A stretch of DNA of 64,000 nucleotides from Virgibacillus natechei (GCF_026013645.1 NZ_CP110224.1:1178001-1242000); one strand, 5' to 3'. Positions 52,827 to 60,852 are shown, counted from the first letter of the stretch. Numbers and translations are program-made. The notes: a model not told the origin generated them from the sequence alone.

Positions 52827-53960
52827 TTGCTTCAAACACCAACATTATCAGCTTATCACCCGACCACCGCAGAAATAGATCTTGCTGCTTTCAATGAAAA
52901 TATCACCAAGCTTAAAAAGCTCGTAAAAAAAAGCATGTTGTTAGCCGTAATTAAAACAAATGCTTATGGACATGGTACGGTTCGAATCGGAGAAGAAGCA
53001 GTCAAGGCCGGAGCGGAGAGCCTTGGTGTTACAACAGTAGAGGAGGGCGCATTACTCCGTGAAAATGGTATCGATGTTCCTATTCATATTTTAAGTTCGA
53101 TTACGCCCGAACAAGCATCAGATGTTGTTCGATATGAACTAACTGCATCCGTGTTTTCCATTCGGTTAGCAAAAGCGATCAGTGAAGTGGCAGTGAAACA
53201 GCGCAAAACTATTCCAGTCCATTTAAAGTTGGATACAGGTTTACATCGATTTGGCCTCGAACCACATGAAGTGCTATCATTTTGTGAAGTTTGTTATGAA
53301 CTACCTGGACTTTGGTGGGAAGGTGTATATACGCATTTTTCCAGTGTAGATGAAGGCGACTGGGAAACAACTGAGCGGCAATTTAACTTGTTTATTGATA
53401 CGGTAACAATGCTGGATGAACAAGGCTTTAATTTTGCAATTCGACATGTCGGTGGATCAACGATTGCCATCGAAAGACCAGATATGCATCTAGATATGGT
53501 GAGACCTGGTGTTGCATTATTCGGCTATCAACCAGCAGCACGTCAACGGGATATCATTTCTTTAAAGCCTGTCATGGCCTTGAAATCAAACTTGATTTAT
53601 GTGCGGGAACTACCCCCGAATACACCAGTCGGATATGGAGGCAGTTATGTTACTCGAACTACGAAAAAAATAGCTGTAGTGCCGATTGGACATGGTGATG
53701 GCTATAGTAGAGCATTATCAAATAAAGGGAAAATGCTTATTGGAGGAAAAAGAGTCAAGATTATTGGTACAATATCATTGGATCAAACATTGGTTGATGT
53801 GACGGATGTACCTGACGTTACGGAAGGGGAGGAAGTGATCTTGCTTGGTGAACAAGGAGGAGACGAAATAACAGCAGAGGATGTTGCGGATTGGATGGGT
53901 AGTATCGTAGATGAAGTAGTTTCCGGCTTTACGGAACGAATAAGAAGGGTGTACGTATAA
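52827..53960 (+). CDS. alr: Alanine racemase
   Basis: 377 residues with a TTG start 8 bases after GGAGGG. The PLP Lys43 is in AVIKTNAYGHG; the catalytic Tyr is in VGYGGSYVTR. HLKLDTGLHRFGL and a beta-domain with VPIGHGDGYSR are diagnostic. It interconverts L- and D-alanine. Most Bacillaceae keep a housekeeping alr elsewhere, and this copy is in a run of catabolic genes, so it may supply D-alanine as amino donor/acceptor for the preceding transaminase or racemise another small amino acid. A dispersed repeat follows. Confidence 0.93.
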   Translation: MLQTPTLSAYHPTTAEIDLAAFNENITKLKKLVKKSMLLAVIKTNAYGHGTVRIGEEAVKAGAESLGVTTVEEGALLRENGIDVPIHILSSITPEQASDVVRYELTASVFSIRLAKAISEVAVKQRKTIPVHLKLDTGLHRFGLEPHEVLSFCEVCYELPGLWWEGVYTHFSSVDEGDWETTERQFNLFIDTVTMLDEQGFNFAIRHVGGSTIAIERPDMHLDMVRPGVALFGYQPAARQRDIISLKPVMALKSNLIYVRELPPNTPVGYGGSYVTRTTKKIAVVPIGHGDGYSRALSNKGKMLIGGKRVKIIGTISLDQTLVDVTDVPDVTEGEEVILLGEQGGDEITAEDVADWMGSIVDEVVSGFTERIRRVYV

Positions 53961-53984
53961 AATTTCGTTCATCCTGAAAGAGGA

Positions 53985-54303
53985 TGTTCAAAAAGTCTGG
54001 TAAAAATGACACATCGAATTTCTTCGTTGGCTTGCTTTTCCTGCGTGCTAGAACGTTAGCTCACGTATTAATTGCTAGGGGAACTTCTACTAAAACCGCC
54101 CACGTCTTGTGGGCAACGTCGAAGTCACCACATCCTGTGGAAGTCCGCTACTCAAAGCTACGCCGCCTCGAACTTTCGACGCACAGGACGTGCTAGTGTC
54201 GGTGTTGCAGGCAATGGTTTTCGGTGGGGCGAGCATTTACGCGCAGTCCCAGGACGCCTGCGACCTTAGTCGACGCGATCCTTTTTATCCTCCTTTTTGA
54301 ACA
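53985..54303 (+). repeat. 319-bp dispersed element with 11-bp terminal inverted repeats
   Basis: Ends TGTTCAAAAAG and CTTTTTGAACA are perfect inverted repeats. The inside is G+C-richer than its surroundings and contains CTAAAACCGCCCACG, TGTGGGCAACG and TCGTTGGCTTGCTTTTC, pieces found again at 16806-16930, 28810-28867 and 41548-41570. Frames inside it are not protein-like. It resembles a MITE-type element and separates the racemase from the next gene. Confidence 0.75.
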
Positions 54304-54332
54304 CACACTAAAAGCAAAAGGAGAGGTCAACG

Positions 54333-55409
54333 GTGAAAAATTTTAATATAGCGCTTATACCTGGGGACGGAATTGGTTCGGAGGTTGTTTCAGAAGGTGT
54401 GAAAATTTTAAAGGAAATTGAAGAAATGGATGCAGCTATTTCCTTTTCTTTTGCTGAATTTCCGTGGGGTTGTGAGTATTATTTGGAACATGGAAAAATG
54501 ATGGCTGATGACGGAATCGAGCAGTTACAGCCGTTTGATGCTATTTATTTAGGTGCTGTTGGTTATCCAGGAGTGCCTGATCACATTTCCTTAAGAGAAC
54601 TTCTTTTACAGATTCGAAAAGGATTTGATCAATATGTTAATTTACGTCCTATTACACTTTTGAATCCATCTTTGACACCATTGAAGTCCAAAACAGAGAA
54701 AGATGTTGACTTCCTTGTCATCCGTGAAAACAGTGAAGGGGAATATTCAGGGGCTGGGGACTGGTTATACAAAGGAAAACCAGAGGAAGTAGTCTTACAA
54801 ACGGGTGTATTTTCCCGAAAAGGAACGGAACGAATTATTCGTTATGCTTATGAGGAAGCACGTAAATCGAATCGGACGTTAACGAGTGTTAGTAAGGCCA
54901 ATGCCTTGAATTATTCCATGGTTTTTTGGGATGAAGTATTTGAAGAGGTCGGGAAAGAATATCCAGATGTAGAGACGTATTCCTATCTTGTTGATGCTGC
55001 AAGCCTGTACTTCGTTGCACAGCCTGAGCGGTTCGAAGTAGTTGTGACCTCTAATCTTTTTGGTGACATTTTAACAGACATCGGTGCTGCAATTACTGGT
55101 GGATTGGGTCTTGCAACAGGAGCAAATGTTAATCCAGAAAGAAACTATCCATCCATGTTCGAGCCTGTACATGGATCTGCTCCGGATATAGCTGGAAAAG
55201 GAATTGCAAATCCAATTGCTGCGATTTGGTCGGTCAGTCAAATGATGGACTTTTTTGGTGAAGAAAAGTGGGGCGAAGCAATTCTTTCTACGATTAAAAC
55301 AATACTGAAAGAAACGGAACAACTTACTCCAGACTTAGGAGGACAGGGATCCACAAAATCGGTAGGGGATCGATTTGTTGAGCTCCTTAAGGATAATCGT
55401 ATTACATAA
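54333..55409 (+). CDS. Tartrate dehydrogenase / D-malate dehydrogenase (decarboxylating)
   Basis: 358 residues with a GTG start after AGGAGAGG. It belongs to the isocitrate/isopropylmalate dehydrogenase family: IALIPGDGIGSEV, the catalytic Tyr in ENSEGEYSG, Lys in SVSKANALNYS, metal Asp in NLFGDILTDIGAA, and the NAD loop GSAPDIAGKGIANPIA. FAEFPWGCEYY and GAVGYPGVPDHISL place it in the tartrate/D-malate (TtuC/DmlA/YcsA) branch. It oxidises and decarboxylates D-malate, or acts on tartrate via oxaloglycolate. It is the last gene of the (hydroxy)ectoine-linked run, though the repeat between may separate it. Confidence 0.9.
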   Translation: MKNFNIALIPGDGIGSEVVSEGVKILKEIEEMDAAISFSFAEFPWGCEYYLEHGKMMADDGIEQLQPFDAIYLGAVGYPGVPDHISLRELLLQIRKGFDQYVNLRPITLLNPSLTPLKSKTEKDVDFLVIRENSEGEYSGAGDWLYKGKPEEVVLQTGVFSRKGTERIIRYAYEEARKSNRTLTSVSKANALNYSMVFWDEVFEEVGKEYPDVETYSYLVDAASLYFVAQPERFEVVVTSNLFGDILTDIGAAITGGLGLATGANVNPERNYPSMFEPVHGSAPDIAGKGIANPIAAIWSVSQMMDFFGEEKWGEAILSTIKTILKETEQLTPDLGGQGSTKSVGDRFVELLKDNRIT

Positions 55410-55650
55410 AGCGAGGGGACGTACGGACGGGTGATAGAACTTGCAGCCAGTGTTAACAGCAACCCTCGAATCTGGGAAACGATCGCCGAATGTCCAAATG
55501 TAAACAACAACATATGTAAATGAATGCGTACTGTTGGATTCACGGCTTTAATTAATGGCCATTAATTCAGCAGTTTTTCTATCTCATGCATCAATGTGTA
55601 TATTAATGTTATGATAATGTATAATGAAAAAAGTCAAAGGGGATTTTTTA

Positions 55651-56167
55651 ATGAACTTTGTTTCCATCGACTTCGAATCGGCTAATGAAAAACGATTCAG
55701 CCCCTGTGCAATTGGTATTGTTGTTGCAAATGAGCATGAAATTGTGGATGAATTTTACAGTTTGATTAATCCGTTGATGGAGTTTAAATCATTTCATACA
55801 TATATACATGGTATTACGGAAAATGATGTATCCACAACTGTGGCCAATACTTGATAAATACGTATCAAATAACATTGTTATCGCGCATAATGCTAGTTTC
55901 GATATGAGTGTAATCAGGCATACATTGGATTATTTTAATCTTCCTTATCCGGAGATGGACTATCTTTGTACAGCGAATATTTCTAAAAAGGTATGGCCAA
56001 ACTTAATGAATCATAAACTAAATACATTGGCTGATCATCATGGTATTGAATTCGAACATCATCATGCACTTGAGGATGCGCGGGTTGCTGCCAAGGTTAT
56101 GATGAAGGCTATTTCAGCGTATCAGGCCGGTTCGATGGATTTATTTTTAGCAGTTAAGAAAGTATAA
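55651..56167 (+). pseudogene. DnaQ-like 3'-5' exonuclease, frameshifted
   Basis: The first frame opens FVSIDFESANEKRFSPCAIG (ExoI motif with the DxE pair) and runs to ...HGITENDVS. It then falls into a stop at about 55854. The rest continues in another frame from about 55835: LWPILDKYVSNNIVIAHNASFDMSVI (ExoII) and HHALEDARVAAKVM (ExoIII). All catalytic acids exist but are split. Compared with the family, a few residues are also missing at the join, so a deletion-frameshift is likelier than a base-call error. It is a single-domain RNase T/DNA polymerase III epsilon-like protein. Confidence 0.82.
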
Positions 56168-56168
56168 A

Positions 56169-56246
56169 AACTTTCTTACTGCATAAGTGCAACTAAGGTT
56201 GTTACCTAAAGGCTTGGTGACAACCAAGTTTTCTAAGAAAAATGTA
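56169..56246. repeat. Dispersed repeat, copy 2 (CTGCATAAGTGCAACTAAG)
   Basis: It matches the copy at 42806-42862 in AACTTTCTTACTGCAT, AGTGCAACTAAG and CCAAGTTTTCTAA, with extra GTTGT/ACAAC-type pairing in the middle. Confidence 0.7.
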
Positions 56247-56248
56247 GG

Positions 56249-56332
56249 ATGACCAAAGGTAGAATTTACGAACACGGATATGTTCCGCCTCGTGTAAAAC
56301 CAGTCAAGCGCACGCGGAAGTTACAATTTTAG
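56249..56332 (+). CDS. Possible 27-residue basic peptide
   Basis: An ATG opens a short frame MTKGRIYEHGYVPPRVKPVK and ends TRKLQF just before the next gene. Pro/Arg/Lys composition looks coding, but there is no clear ribosome binding site and I know no family. Confidence 0.25.
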   Translation: MTKGRIYEHGYVPPRVKPVKRTRKLQF

Positions 56333-56347
56333 GAAGAGGCTTTTACA

Positions 56348-56638
56348 ATGAAAAAAAGTGCTATGCTTGGCGGAGCGTTAGGAATTTTGATTTCCGTGAT
56401 TGCTCAATTATTTGCAGTTGTAGATGATTCGTATACAATTGGGAATATCGGTTTTTTGGGTATGTTGAGTGGTGTGATTGGTGTCATTGCAGGTTATCAA
56501 ATTAATAAAAAGAATGATGTTGCGTTAGTCGGTCTTGGTATCGCGATTATTTTAGGTACGATAGCCTTGTCATTCCTTTATCTCATCCCTACCATTCTTA
56601 TGATAATACCGTTTGTAAAGGTGTTTAATAAACGTTAA
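56348..56638 (+). CDS. Small DUF4064-like membrane protein
   Basis: 96 residues, an ATG 8 bases after AGGAAGAGG. Three hydrophobic segments (about 5-25, 36-53, 60-90) with a short acidic loop (VVDDSYTIGN) and a positively charged hinge (YQINKKND). This fits the DUF4064 family of small Firmicute membrane proteins; function unknown. It is followed closely by a YdbC-like gene, with which it may share a transcript. Confidence 0.7.
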   Translation: MKKSAMLGGALGILISVIAQLFAVVDDSYTIGNIGFLGMLSGVIGVIAGYQINKKNDVALVGLGIAIILGTIALSFLYLIPTILMIIPFVKVFNKR

Positions 56639-56655
56639 TTTATGGAGGAATAAAA

Positions 56656-56874
56656 ATGGCTGAATTAAATTATGAAATCAAGAAAACCATCGGTGTGCTT
56701 TCAGAGTCACCAAAAGGTTGGACAAAAGAGTTAAACGTTATCAGTTGGAATGGTCGCACGCCAAAATATGATTTAAGAGATTGGGCTCCTGAAAAAGAGA
56801 AAATGGGAAAAGGTGTTACGATGACGGAAGAAGAACTGATGCAGTTGCGAGTTCTTTTGCAAGAGATTGAATAA
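56656..56874 (+). CDS. YdbC/PC4-like single-strand nucleic-acid-binding protein
   Basis: 72 residues. The PC4-type fold shows as LNYEIKKTIGVLSESPKGWTKELN, then ISWNGRTPKYDLRDWAPE and a C-terminal helix (TMTEEELMQLRVLLQEIE). YdbC of lactic bacteria binds single-stranded DNA as a PC4-like dimer. TGGAGG is 9 bases before the ATG. Role in transcription or repair is by family only. Confidence 0.88.
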   Translation: MAELNYEIKKTIGVLSESPKGWTKELNVISWNGRTPKYDLRDWAPEKEKMGKGVTMTEEELMQLRVLLQEIE

Positions 56875-56967
56875 TGTTATAGGTTTTTAAGGCTGCTATA
56901 CTTACGAAAAGAGACAGGTTTAATTAGTTGTGAAAATAGGTTATTTAGAGAAGGAGAGCGTATACAT

Positions 56968-57963
56968 ATGAACAAAAAGCGTTGGTTCGCACTGCTCGCT
57001 GTAGCAGTTTTGATTATCTTTTCTTTAGGGTTTCGCATGGTAACAAGCGCTGTTACAGCTGATTTCGATGAGTTATTCAACGTGCCAGATAGTGAGTTCG
57101 GACAGGATGTTATCGAAGAGGGGGCGCCAAATAATAAAATTGCCGTCGTAAATTTAAATGGAATTATTCAACAAGATGATGTAAGTCCGTTAATGAATAC
57201 AGGTGCTTATAATCATGACCGATTTTTGAAAATGCTTGATGAAGCCGCTGAAGATAATACAGTGAACGGAATTATTGTACGTGTGAATACACCTGGTGGA
57301 GGTGTTGTTGAAAGTGCGGAAATTCATGATAAAATTGTTTCAATTCAAGAAGAGCAAGAGAAACCTGTATATGTGTCGATGGGTAATACGGCAGCATCAG
57401 GTGGGTACTATATAGCAGCTCCTGCTGATAAAATTGTCGCACATGAAGCTACAATGACTGGCTCAATTGGTGTTATTATGGAGAGCTTCAACTTCGCAGA
57501 ATTTGCTGATGAACATGGTATTGATTTTAACACGATTACAAGCGGTGAATACAAAGATATTATGTCCGCTTCACGTGAAATGACGGATGATGAACGTGAA
57601 ATTTTGCAAGAAATGATTGACGACTTACATGGAGATTTCGTGCAAGTAATCGTTGATGGACGTGAGATGTCTGAATCAGAAGTTAGAGATGTAAGTGATG
57701 GCCGAATTTACACAGGATCACAGGCACAAGAGGTCGATCTGGTCGACGAATTGGGGTCCATGGATGACACGATTGCAATGATGAAAGAGGATTACGACCT
57801 AAATGATGCAAGCGTAATCGAGTATCAAAGTGGTTTTGGACTTAATCAATTCTTAGGTGGAACTGTCCAAAACATGTTCGATACAGAAACTGACATAATG
57901 GGAATTAAAGATCTATTAAGACAATCGAATGCGCCGCGTGCGATGTATTTATATACGGAATAA
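56968..57963 (+). CDS. sppA: Signal peptide peptidase SppA
   Basis: 331 residues. One N-terminal membrane anchor (RWFALLAVAVLIIFSLGF) is followed by the S49 protease domain. The catalytic Ser144 (NTAASGGYY) and Lys196 (SGEYKDIM) form the Ser-Lys dyad with the spacing of Bacillus SppA. VRVNTPGGGVVESAEIHDKI is the strand before the active site. It degrades remnant signal peptides and confers resistance to membrane-active peptides. GGAGAG precedes the ATG. The next gene starts 12 bases later. Confidence 0.95.
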   Translation: MNKKRWFALLAVAVLIIFSLGFRMVTSAVTADFDELFNVPDSEFGQDVIEEGAPNNKIAVVNLNGIIQQDDVSPLMNTGAYNHDRFLKMLDEAAEDNTVNGIIVRVNTPGGGVVESAEIHDKIVSIQEEQEKPVYVSMGNTAASGGYYIAAPADKIVAHEATMTGSIGVIMESFNFAEFADEHGIDFNTITSGEYKDIMSASREMTDDEREILQEMIDDLHGDFVQVIVDGREMSESEVRDVSDGRIYTGSQAQEVDLVDELGSMDDTIAMMKEDYDLNDASVIEYQSGFGLNQFLGGTVQNMFDTETDIMGIKDLLRQSNAPRAMYLYTE

Positions 57964-57975
57964 GGGGGTGCCGGA

Positions 57976-58440
57976 ATGAATGAGGAACATGAATATAAGA
58001 TAGCAGATGAAGCATCCCTACAACGAAGGTATGCAGGATTCTGGATGCGATTTTGGGCATACCTGGTTGATTTAATTATTGTATTCAGCATTAACGGCAT
58101 CTTACTTAGCCCGTTTAAATTTATAAACAATGGTGCGCCTGTTGATATAGGATTCTGGACATTGACAGGAGTAATTGGATCGGCCGTTTTTTATCTATAC
58201 TTTTTGTTAATGACAAGGTTTCTGGGACAGACAATAGGTAAGATGTTATTTGGTTTAAGAGTCGTTAGGGAAGATGCAGAGCCATTAAAATGGAGTGATC
58301 TTCTTTTCAGGGAGTTAGTTGGAAGGTTCTTACATCGTGTGTTTTTCTTTGCGGCAATTATTTACGTTGTTGTCGCCTTTACTCCAGAGAAGCAGGGCGT
58401 TCATGACATGATAGGAAATACGAGAGTTGTGTTCGAATAG
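57976..58440 (+). CDS. RDD-family membrane protein
   Basis: 154 residues. The RDD core opens YAGFWMRFWAYLVDLIIVFSING and has three membrane helices. The Arg and Asp of the family name are in MRFWAYLVD, and GQTIGKMLFGLRVV is the conserved cytoplasmic loop. GGGGG is 9 bases before the ATG. RDD proteins follow sppA in many Bacillaceae (YteJ in B. subtilis). Some RDD proteins have been implicated in sodium tolerance; function here is unproven. Confidence 0.92.
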   Translation: MNEEHEYKIADEASLQRRYAGFWMRFWAYLVDLIIVFSINGILLSPFKFINNGAPVDIGFWTLTGVIGSAVFYLYFLLMTRFLGQTIGKMLFGLRVVREDAEPLKWSDLLFRELVGRFLHRVFFFAAIIYVVVAFTPEKQGVHDMIGNTRVVFE

Positions 58441-58448
58441 AGGTAAAA

Positions 58449-58489
58449 AGCAAGGTTTTCTGTAGAAATCAGGAAATCTTGTTTTTATA
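58449..58489 (+). terminator. Terminator of the sppA-RDD operon
   Basis: GCAAGGTTTTC pairs imperfectly with GAAATCTTG, followed by TTTTTAT. Confidence 0.65.
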
Positions 58490-58494
58490 TATAC

Positions 58495-58530
58495 AATAAC
58501 CAGGTGGTCTGAATAGATCACCTGGTTATT
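58495..58530. terminator. Second hairpin between convergent genes
   Basis: Perfect 12-bp arms (AATAACCAGGTG and complement) around a 12-base loop, between the RDD gene and the Gln-rich gene. Confidence 0.75.
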
Positions 58531-58550
58531 GCATTACTGTAGATTATTAA

Positions 58551-58829
58551 TTATTGACCTTGTTGATTTTGCTGAGCTTGTTGTGCTTGCTGTTTTGCTT
58601 GTTGCAACTGTTGATGTGCTTGCTGTACCTGAGGATCCTGTTGTGCTTGTGGACCAGCTTGAGATTCAGCATTTTGTAGGCCTTGTTCAGCTTGTTGCAG
58701 TTGTTGTTGAGCTTGCTGCATTTGCTGTGGATCTGCACTAGCCTCTGCTTGTTGTACCGCTTGTTGTGCTTGTTGAGCTTGCTGAGCAGCTTGTTGTAAT
58801 TGCTGCTGTTGTGGATTTTGTTGTGCCAT
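58551..58829 (-). CDS. Glutamine/alanine-rich protein, probable spore protein (gamma-SASP-like?)
   Basis: 92 residues, nearly half Gln and about a quarter Ala. It begins MAQQNPQQQQLQQAAQQAQQ, has two acidic or Pro-containing breaks (AEASADPQQ, AGPQAQQDPQ), and is otherwise a long Gln/Ala helix. GGAGGG is 9 bases before the ATG. The upstream sequence has a good sigma-G-like promoter (58875-58904), so forespore expression is likely. Gln/Ala-rich composition and size recall gamma-type small acid-soluble proteins, whose role is an amino acid store used at germination, but the gamma-SASP repeats are not evident. Family uncertain. Confidence 0.7.
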   Translation of the reverse strand: MAQQNPQQQQLQQAAQQAQQAQQAVQQAEASADPQQMQQAQQQLQQAEQGLQNAESQAGPQAQQDPQVQQAHQQLQQAKQQAQQAQQNQQGQ

Positions 58830-58874
58830 AAGAAATAACCCTCCAAAATTTTTTTGAGCTCAATGCTCTCTAAC

Positions 58875-58904
58875 TAGAATGCCTCACAAATTAATTAATT
58901 ATGT
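58875..58904 (-). promoter_or_regulatory. Candidate sigma-G promoter of the Gln-rich gene
   Basis: On the minus strand ACATA-N18-CATTCTA, close to the sigma-G pattern GHATR-N17/18-CATNNTA. Confidence 0.5.
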
Positions 58905-59035
58905 ATGATTTTACGCATTTTTTTAAAAAAGAATAAAAAAGATAGAATTACTTGCTACAAATAATTAACTGAATTAAAATAAAAGAAAGAATATTTGAAA
59001 CATCCCATCAGAAAAATTATTGGAGGAGTGAAAGG

Positions 59036-60637
59036 ATGAGCATGGAGATAAATGTCCACAGTGAACTTGGAAAGGTTTTAGATCGGGCAAGACGCAATAC
59101 ATTAGCAGATTTATTGGCAAGAACACGAGATCGAAATCCAGATAAATTTGCGTTGGCTTACAATGAGCAGCGTTTGAATTATGCGGAACTAGATGATGTG
59201 GTGAATCAAACGGCACATGCATTTTTAGCGGATGGGATGCAAAAAGGTGATATGGTGACGGTTATGTCTAAGAACAGCTTAGACTTCGTGGTAGTTAATT
59301 TTGCCCTGGCGAGAATAGGAGCTGTCATGATACCAATTAATTATATGCTTAGCATTGAAGATGTAGCGTATATTTTAGAGCATGCAGAAGTTAGCGGACT
59401 CATTGCCTCAGAAGAATATGCAGCTGTGCTCGATCAGTCGGCTGGTAGCCTGAACATTAAACAACGTTATGTGATGGATGTTTCTACATCCGTAAATGAA
59501 CTACCTGAATGGACACCATTATCGATCGCACGCGCGGAGAGACCAACAGATATTGTTGAAGCAGAAATTGCTGACGATGACCTTGCACATGTACTTTATA
59601 CGAGTGGAACGGAATCGCGGCCAAAGGGCGTTATGCTATCCCATAAAAGTATTATCAGTGAATATGTTAGCTCCATTGTTGATGGGAAAATGGATGCCGG
59701 AGATATAGCAATTCATGCATTGCCTCTTTATCATAGTGCACAGCTCCATGTATTTCTCGGTCCAAGTATATACGTTGGAGCAAGTGGAATTATCTTAGGT
59801 GCAGCAAGTCCTGAGTTAATTTTAAAAACAATTGAAGAAGAGGGTGCAACACAATTGTTTTGTCCACCAACCGTGTGGATAGCCTTGCTTCGTCATCCGG
59901 ATTTCGATAAGCGAGATTTATCAACATTAAAAAAGTGTTATTATGGAGCTGCAATCATGCCTAAAGAAATTTTAAAAGAGCTTGACGCGCGATTGCCAAA
60001 TGCGGGATTCTGGAATTTTTACGGACAAACAGAAGTCGCTCCACTTGCAACGGCACTTCAACCAGAGGATCAGCTACGTAAACTGGGATCGGCAGGGGTT
60101 GCAACGTTAAATGTGCAAACAAAAATCGTGGATGATGATGATGATTCATTGCCGGTTGGGGAAGTGGGCGAAATTGTTCATCGAACTCCACATGCAATGA
60201 AAGGTTATTTACACGATCCAGAAAAAACAGCAGAAGCCTTTAAAAATGGTTGGTTTCATAGTGGGGATTTAGGCGTTATGGATGAAGAAGGCTATCTCAC
60301 GATTATTGATCGAAAAAAGGATATGATAAATACTGGTGGTGTAAACGTTTCAAGCAGAGAAGTTGAAGAGGCCATTTACCAACTGGATGGCGTGTCTGAA
60401 GTCGCGGTTGTTAGTATTCCGGATCCATATTGGGTGGAAGCAGTTACAGCGATTATCGTTCTAAAAGAAGGCGTCACATTGACGAAAAAGGACGTAGTTG
60501 ACTTTTGTAAAGGCAAGCTATCGACATTCAAGGTTCCAAAATATGTGGACTTTTCAGATGAGTTGCCGAAAAATCCAAGTGGAAAAGTAATGAAGCGATC
60601 GTTAAGGGACCGTTATGAAGACCTTGGCGAAAAATAA
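59036..60637 (+). CDS. Acyl-CoA synthetase (AMP-forming, FadD-like)
   Basis: 533 residues. It activates a carboxylic acid to acyl-CoA via acyl-AMP. The ATP loop is LYTSGTESRPKGVMLSHK, the A5 motif FYGQTE, the A8 hinge GWFHSGDLGVMDEEGYLTIIDRKKDMI, and the catalytic Lys is in NPSGKVMKRSL near the C-terminus. GGAGGAG is 7 bases before the ATG. It resembles long-chain fatty-acid-CoA ligases of the short FadD13-like type. It stands alone, so the acid is unknown. Confidence 0.92.
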   Translation: MSMEINVHSELGKVLDRARRNTLADLLARTRDRNPDKFALAYNEQRLNYAELDDVVNQTAHAFLADGMQKGDMVTVMSKNSLDFVVVNFALARIGAVMIPINYMLSIEDVAYILEHAEVSGLIASEEYAAVLDQSAGSLNIKQRYVMDVSTSVNELPEWTPLSIARAERPTDIVEAEIADDDLAHVLYTSGTESRPKGVMLSHKSIISEYVSSIVDGKMDAGDIAIHALPLYHSAQLHVFLGPSIYVGASGIILGAASPELILKTIEEEGATQLFCPPTVWIALLRHPDFDKRDLSTLKKCYYGAAIMPKEILKELDARLPNAGFWNFYGQTEVAPLATALQPEDQLRKLGSAGVATLNVQTKIVDDDDDSLPVGEVGEIVHRTPHAMKGYLHDPEKTAEAFKNGWFHSGDLGVMDEEGYLTIIDRKKDMINTGGVNVSSREVEEAIYQLDGVSEVAVVSIPDPYWVEAVTAIIVLKEGVTLTKKDVVDFCKGKLSTFKVPKYVDFSDELPKNPSGKVMKRSLRDRYEDLGEK

Positions 60638-60655
60638 TAATCCGTTTTTTAAAAA

Positions 60656-60684
60656 GCATAGATTGAAACTTATTTGTCATACTA
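60656..60684 (+). promoter_or_regulatory. Sigma-G promoter of sspL-csgA
   Basis: GCATA (60656-60660), 17 bases, CATACTA (60678-60684): an excellent fit to forespore sigma-G promoters, 18 bases before the sspL start. Confidence 0.75.
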
Positions 60685-60702
60685 AGAGTGGAGGTGTTCT
60701 TA

Positions 60703-60852
60703 GTGAGTAAAAAAAATAATAATACCAACCGAAGTAAAAGAAGAGTCAACGATTCAAGTCTAAATCCTCAAGGCTTGTCTGAGGATGTAGCCAATCAGGA
60801 GCCTAAATCCCAACTTGAACAACGTGCTAAAAAGAAGAATACGAAGATTTAG
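60703..60852 (+). CDS. sspL: Small acid-soluble spore protein L
   Basis: 49 residues from GTG 60703 (GGAGG 8 bases upstream). The second half, NPQGLSEDVANQEPKSQLEQ then RAKKKNTKI, parallels B. subtilis SspL (TPQGDLEGN... DPKTELEERAKKSNTK). The N-terminus is longer and very basic. It is a minor forespore protein of unknown detailed role. It has a sigma-G promoter and is followed 12 bases later by csgA, the same order as in B. subtilis. Confidence 0.82.
   Translation: MSKKNNNTNRSKRRVNDSSLNPQGLSEDVANQEPKSQLEQRAKKKNTKI

Noticed and set aside
53984..54300. Three overlapping plus-strand frames of 63-70 codons
   Set aside because: They lie inside the dispersed element and give Ser/Arg/Pro-rich text without start signals.
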